Positions 7,477 through 9,628 of a DNA stretch of 9,628 bases are shown here, piece by piece. Numbering within the stretch: the first letter of the stretch is position 1; every line of letters begins with the position of its first letter. Origin of the DNA: Treponema sp. Its GTDB lineage: Bacteria > Spirochaetota > Spirochaetia > Treponematales > Breznakiellaceae. The stretch covers positions 1 through 9,628 of the forward strand of contig JAITHQ010000066.1 of the NCBI GenBank assembly GCA_031279925.1, given 5' to 3'. Below the pieces are notes generated by a model. That model saw nothing but the letters and a program-made list of their open reading frames with translations, was not told the origin of the DNA and ran no database searches. Made by a program: the position numbers and the translations under genes.

Positions 7477-7494
7477 GTGTTACCCTGCGCCCCT

Positions 7495-7525
7495 AGAACC
7501 TCGCGGTTGCCGCGAGGTTCTTTAT
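7495..7525 (+). terminator. Strong intrinsic terminator hairpin
   Basis: A perfect 12-bp stem, AGAACCTCGCGG (7495-7506) and its complement (7510-7521), with a 3-base loop TTG, then TTATT. On the plus strand this suits termination of the ftsY-lol operon. It also lies only 7 bases beyond the last codon of the minus-strand broken gene (stop 7529-7531). There is no T-run in that direction, so termination of the minus transcript would be weaker; the hairpin may still protect that 3' end. It separates two convergent units. Confidence 0.75.
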
Positions 7526-7641
7526 TGTTCACTGCAAGAGGCTTTTCGTGTCCATTATTGACGAGCGGATAGCTTCTTTGGCTTCCCGCTCTTCCGCTGT
7601 TTTAGCCTCTATTTTGCCCAGCGCCAAGTCCTTTTGGTGCT

Positions 7642-8052
7642 TTAGGTCTTCGGTTCTAATGGCATATATCGCAGATATTCAACGGTCTCTCTGCCGTCAT
7701 TATATTTTCTTTTCTGCCAGAAATCCCGGTCCAGGGTAAATCCAGAGATAACATTCCTGGACACCACTCCAGCAACAGAATCCACAAACTGTGTTTTCGT
7801 GGCGGTATCGGTACTGCCGCCTTTATTACCTGCCAGTATATTTCCCGCACCGGTAACAATCCCCGCCTTGATTTGCGTTGATATTTGGGCAAAGGCATTA
7901 ATCTGGGCGCTGGCACGCATTAAATCCAAGTCTCCCGCTTCGTCAGCATGAATATAGACTTCTTTTTCCTTCAATTCCGCAAGTTTGGAAACAAGTGCGG
8001 TTTTGTTCCGATCTGTGGCATCGCCTACCCACTGGGGAATCTCCCGGCCCAA
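7642..8052 (-). CDS. Middle fragment: LPP20-like domain of the broken secreted protein
   Basis: Open frame of 136 residues in the second frame. It is a continuation of the upstream fragment, not an independent gene: no ribosome site precedes the methionine at 8052, and the frame stays open and family-like further upstream to about 8110. Visible features are IPQWVGDATDRNKTALVSKL, an Ala-rich helix (MRASAQINAFAQISTQIKAG) and DFWQKRKYNDGRETVEYLRY. The final residues (MPLEPKT) are out-of-frame sequence after the second frameshift; the natural continuation is in the third frame down to 7529. On its own it lacks a signal peptide and is unlikely to be functional. Confidence 0.55.
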   Translation of the reverse strand: MGREIPQWVGDATDRNKTALVSKLAELKEKEVYIHADEAGDLDLMRASAQINAFAQISTQIKAGIVTGAGNILAGNKGGSTDTATKTQFVDSVAGVVSRNVISGFTLDRDFWQKRKYNDGRETVEYLRYMPLEPKT

Positions 8053-8819
8053 AGAAGCGCCCTGCCAGTCGGTAATCGTATAATTGATAGACCGGGCCGG
8101 AGCGGCGGGACTATAGAACCTGTGGGATCAGCTACATATTCAAAATCATCAGTTGTTTTGTAATCAGGTATCAATCCGCCGACAATGGCTAGAATAATAC
8201 CAATGCCTTCTATACCAGCCGTTATACCGCCTCCGATTTTGTCTTTTTGCAGAAAAAACGAACCGGAGCCGAAGAACGTATTCAACGCTGCCGCGCCGGC
8301 CCGTTCACCAGTAGTATAATCAAGCCCGGAATTGCCGCCGATCAGGGTTCTTACCAACTGGTCGGTCTTGATGTTTACGGAATAGCTGTACTTTATGGCC
8401 GCAGTTTCTACCTCCAATACCTGGATCCTGAAACGGTAACTGTCACCGACCAGTTCAATGGAACCGGAAACAATCATCTGAGCGCCCAACATCCGGCCAA
8501 TCTGCTGGGCAGAACTATTGCTCACGTCACCGGAATCGTTAAAATCAATCTCTTTCCGGAGAAGGGCCAGCAGCTGGCGGTCAACAACGGTCAACTCGCC
8601 GTTGTTGACAATGGCGTTGTTCATTTCGTCAATCACGTATGATGCCATTTTTTTTGAACTGGTATCGAAATTTAGAACCGCTATCTGGATTCCTTTTTCC
8701 AGCCTGGTTCCCATTTCCCTTGCGCTGGTCTGAATCGCCTCCTCCAGGCTTATCGTCTGCGCGAAAGCGCACAAGCCCGCCGTTCCCAGCAACAAAAACG
8801 CCAAAATCCCTCTTTCCAT
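8025..8819 (-). CDS. N-terminal fragment: signal peptide plus CsgG/LpoB-like domain
   Basis: Open part of the broken gene, 264 residues as it stands. Residues 1-20 (MERGILAFLLLGTAGLCAFA) form a signal peptide with an AFA-Q cleavage site; Cys17 lacks a good lipobox. Residues about 44-150 match the CsgG/LpoB-like pattern: IAVLNFDT, then a Ser/Asp region, then ELTVVDRQLLALLRKE, then IGRMLGAQMIVSGSIELVGD and a paired beta segment. Around 205-225 is a Gly/Ala/Ile-rich hydrophobic stretch (GIEGIGIILAIVGGLIP) that may contact or cross a membrane. The last roughly 28 residues (from LRPGLSIIRL) are out-of-frame sequence after the first frameshift. The start at 8819 is preferred to an in-frame ATG at 8921 because of its AAGGAGA site and the signal peptide, and because 8921 lies upstream of the promoter -10 box. 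Confidence 0.7.
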   Translation of the reverse strand: MERGILAFLLLGTAGLCAFAQTISLEEAIQTSAREMGTRLEKGIQIAVLNFDTSSKKMASYVIDEMNNAIVNNGELTVVDRQLLALLRKEIDFNDSGDVSNSSAQQIGRMLGAQMIVSGSIELVGDSYRFRIQVLEVETAAIKYSYSVNIKTDQLVRTLIGGNSGLDYTTGERAGAAALNTFFGSGSFFLQKDKIGGGITAGIEGIGIILAIVGGLIPDYKTTDDFEYVADPTGSIVPPLRPGLSIIRLPTGRALLWAGRFPSG

Positions 8820-8843
8820 ACTATTCTCCTTGTTGTACGGACC

Positions 8844-8857
8844 ATGTGAATTCACAT
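8844..8857. promoter_or_regulatory. 14-bp perfect palindrome in the leader of the secreted-protein gene
   Basis: ATGTGAATTCACAT is perfectly self-complementary, centred between 8850 and 8851, and lies 25-38 bases upstream of the minus-strand ATG (8819), downstream of its predicted transcription start. The TGTGA/TCACA halves resemble CRP-family half sites, but with a 2-base rather than 6-base spacer, so a different dimeric regulator is more likely. It is distinct in sequence from the AAGAATAAT array beside it. Confidence 0.5.
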
Positions 8858-8868
8858 AATCCCATTTT

Positions 8869-8933
8869 ATTATTCTTAAAAGAATAATAAACACTTTATC
8901 ACTAAATAAGAATAATGTCAAGGGATTATTCTT
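8869..8933. promoter_or_regulatory. Operator array: four AAGAATAAT half sites in two inverted pairs
   Basis: Exact copies of the 9-mer lie at 8869-8877 (reverse), 8880-8888 (forward), 8908-8916 (forward) and 8925-8933 (reverse). The first pair extends to an 11-bp perfect inverted repeat (8867-8877/8880-8890) around a central AA. The second pair is divergent with an 8-base spacer. The sites cover the predicted start point, the -10/-35 spacer and the bases around the -35 of the minus-strand promoter, and reach toward the plus-strand regulator gene. This is the classic geometry for repression by the adjacent Cro/C1-type protein; that binding is inferred from position. Confidence 0.75.
8893..8921 (-). 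promoter_or_regulatory. Sigma-70-type promoter for the secreted-protein gene
   Basis: On the minus strand a consensus -35 TTGACA (8921-8916) is followed after exactly 17 bases by TAAAGT (8898-8893), four of six matches to TATAAT. Transcription would begin near 8886, giving a leader of roughly 65 bases that includes the 14-bp palindrome. The promoter is interleaved with the AAGAATAAT half sites, so occupancy of those sites should block polymerase. Confidence 0.7.
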
Positions 8934-8957
8934 TTTTTTTAGATAGTCTAAATTTAT

Positions 8958-9305
8958 ATGGGATTTAAAGAAAATTTAAAGTCTGAACTTATTTATTCAA
9001 ATATGCTGGTGAAGGAACTTTCCGCAAAAACAGGGATAAAAAAGCACACGTTGGACAATTACCTCAATACCCACAATTCTCTGCCCAATGTAGAGGCTGG
9101 AGTCAAAATTGCCAAAACTCTGGGGATTACGGTAGAGTATTTGGTAACGGGGCGGGAGGGGAAACCGGGGCGAAGTCAGCCGCCGCTTCCGCCGGATATG
9201 CGTCTTTTGGTTGATATTGCCAACAAACTCAGTCCCAAAGGCCAAAGGCTTGCCATTAAATTGGTAAGGGTTCTAAAAGAGCAGGAGGATGAGGGAAAGC
9301 GGTAA
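8958..9305 (+). CDS. Cro/C1-type (XRE family) helix-turn-helix regulator
   Basis: Encodes 115 residues. An HTH_3 DNA-binding domain fills about residues 1-68: MLVKELSAKTGIKKHTLDNY carries the helix-turn-helix (about 16-35), and VEAGVKIAKTLGITVEYLVTG is the typical end of the fold. The remaining about 45 residues form a Lys/Glu-rich helical tail (LVDIANKLSPKGQRLAIKLV), possibly for dimerisation. It probably binds the AAGAATAAT sites in the shared upstream gap, controlling its own gene and the divergent secreted-protein gene. No Shine-Dalgarno sequence precedes ATG 8958 (the leader is AT-rich: TCTAAATTTAT), so initiation may be weak or leaderless. Its coding sequence is intact although the likely target gene is broken. 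Phage or mobile origin is possible but no other phage genes are seen. Confidence 0.9.
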   Translation: MGFKENLKSELIYSNMLVKELSAKTGIKKHTLDNYLNTHNSLPNVEAGVKIAKTLGITVEYLVTGREGKPGRSQPPLPPDMRLLVDIANKLSPKGQRLAIKLVRVLKEQEDEGKR

Positions 9306-9333
9306 GTCCGCTATTCGGCGCAAACGGGCGTAA

Positions 9334-9397
9334 GAGCCCGAAAATCGGGATTTTTGCGGTCTATTACCGCAAAAATCCACAATTTGAATAGGCTCTA
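9334..9397 (+). repeat. Second, shorter copy of the hairpin-rich repeat
   Basis: Matches 213-276 at roughly 56 of 64 positions by eye, in the same orientation. Both internal hairpins survive: CCCGA/TCGGG (9337-9341/9345-9349) followed by ATTTTT, and a 10-bp stem (9351-9360/9366-9375). The loop of the latter has changed completely while the stem still pairs. The outer end TTTGAATAGGCTCT differs by one base from the left copy's terminal repeat. The 5' half (12-bp stem and left terminal repeat) is not recognisable here, so this is a truncated copy or a one-ended unit. It begins 28 bases after the regulator's stop and may end its transcript. Confidence 0.75.
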
Positions 9398-9513
9398 AGA
9401 CACCGCAGGATTTCATCGTTTATCAGTTTCTGTTTTTTGACGTCCCGGAAATGCCATCATTGCAGCCCCTTAAGTAATACCGTTCCCGGTCATGGAACAA
9501 CAATTTGCTCCCC
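9398..9513. other. Intergenic sequence with no recognised feature
   Basis: Both strands between the second repeat and the promoter-like boxes were read. There is no convincing open frame, no tRNA-like fold and no long inverted repeat. A T-rich patch (near 9433-9438) has no stem before it. Confidence 0.5.
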
Positions 9514-9542
9514 TTGCCAACTTTTCACGCCGCATATACACT
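9514..9542 (+). promoter_or_regulatory. Promoter-like boxes before the gene at the right edge
   Basis: TTGCCA (9514-9519, five of six to consensus) and TACACT (9537-9542, four of six) are separated by 17 bases. Transcription would start near 9549, which is also the first ATG of the following open frame, so a start at the later TTG 9594 behind GGAGG (9581-9585) is plausible. This is prediction from boxes alone. Confidence 0.4.
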
Positions 9543-9548
9543 ATAACT

Positions 9549-9628
9549 ATGCGCTTCTCCAGGGAGCCGAAGCGCGCAAAGGAGGACTCCCTTTTGATTG
9601 ACCGGGTGCTGATAGATACCCTCAACTT
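9549..9628 (+). CDS. 5' end of an unidentified gene (partial, runs off the window)
   Basis: From ATG 9549 the frame is open to the window edge and reads MRFSREPKRAKEDSLLIDRV, then LIDTLN. The basic start is followed by an Ile/Leu/Asp pattern. The ATG has no ribosome site; TTG 9594 in the same frame has GGAGG 8 bases upstream and gives LIDRVLIDTLN as the start. Only about 26 codons are visible, so no family can be named, and the frame could be chance. Confidence 0.4.
   Translation, partial: MRFSREPKRAKEDSLLIDRVLIDTLN

Larger units (their letters stand above)
7529..8819 (-). pseudogene. Secreted CsgG/LpoB-like + LPP20-like protein gene broken by two one-base frameshifts
   Basis: Reading from ATG 8819, three consecutive frames together make one protein. 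Segment 1 (8819 to about 8110) has a signal peptide and a CsgG/LpoB-like domain. Segment 2 (about 8110 to 7665) starts in family style (SINYTITDWQGASLGREIPQ) and has the IPQWVGD and DFWQKRKYNDG stretches of an LPP20-like domain. Segment 3 (about 7665 to stop TGA 7531-7529) is a charged helix reading IRTEDLKHQKDLALGKIEAK onward and ending SLLQ. Both junctions need one added base; with both repaired the length is exactly 431 codons. AAGGAGA sits 5 bases before the start. Codon and residue quality stay good throughout, so the damage is recent, or is assembly error. Function is unknown; relatives are envelope proteins and proposed outer-membrane or cell-wall factors. Confidence 0.75.

Noticed and set aside
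8025..8127. Programmed -1 ribosomal frameshift in the secreted-protein gene
   Set aside because: No X-XXY-YYZ slippery heptamer at the junction, and a second unrelated frameshift downstream makes mutation or sequencing error more likely.
8844..8857. CRP/FNR binding site
   Set aside because: TGTGA and TCACA halves are separated by 2 bases, not 6, so CRP-type spacing is not met.
1..9628. CRISPR array, tRNA or rRNA genes
   Set aside because: No regularly spaced repeats and no cloverleaf or rRNA-like conserved segments were seen on either strand.

Overview
The window looks like chromosomal DNA of a spirochaete, most likely a Treponema (a host- or gut-associated one fits best). The reasons are the family signatures: a PEGA-domain envelope protein next to ftsY, a LolCDE-type transporter, a CsgG/LPP20-like secreted protein, and a Cro/C1 regulator with the 'VEYLVTG' core often seen in treponemal copies. 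The genus call comes from family resemblance, not from a marker gene. Base composition is moderately GC-rich in the genes and AT-rich in the regulatory gap near 8,840-8,957.

Layout. Bases 1-81 are the 3' end of an unidentified plus-strand gene. Bases 131-275 hold a compact repeat built of hairpins with 14-bp terminal inverted repeats; a related 64-bp unit lies at 9334-9397. From 298 to 7307 runs a tightly packed six-gene plus-strand operon: a secreted/membrane PEGA-like protein, ftsY (SRP receptor), an uncharacterised inner-membrane-anchored periplasmic protein, then lolC-lolD-lolE (lipoprotein-release ABC transporter). Every junction overlaps (4 nt, about 29 nt, 4 nt, 8 nt, 4 nt), so translation is probably coupled throughout. 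A non-coding stretch (7308-7528) follows, with a polypurine tract, three copies of a CACCTTT motif and a strong hairpin terminator.

On the minus strand, 8819 down to 7529 is a secreted CsgG/LpoB-like plus LPP20-like protein gene broken by two separate one-base frameshifts; repairing both gives a single frame of 430 residues. Its promoter region is shared with a divergent XRE-family regulator (8958-9305). The gap holds four copies of the 9-mer AAGAATAAT arranged as two inverted pairs around a clear TTGACA-17-TAAAGT promoter that reads into the broken gene, plus a separate 14-bp perfect palindrome in its leader. At the right edge a promoter-like pair and the first codons of another plus-strand gene are visible.

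How it works together. FtsY brings ribosomes making membrane and exported proteins to the translocon, and LolCDE extracts mature lipoproteins from the inner membrane, so the operon couples early and late steps of envelope protein biogenesis. The two uncharacterised operon members are both predicted membrane-anchored envelope proteins and are reasonable candidates for accessory roles in the same process. The most noteworthy signals are the operator array over the divergent promoter, the doubly frameshifted but otherwise well preserved secreted protein gene, and the structured repeat.
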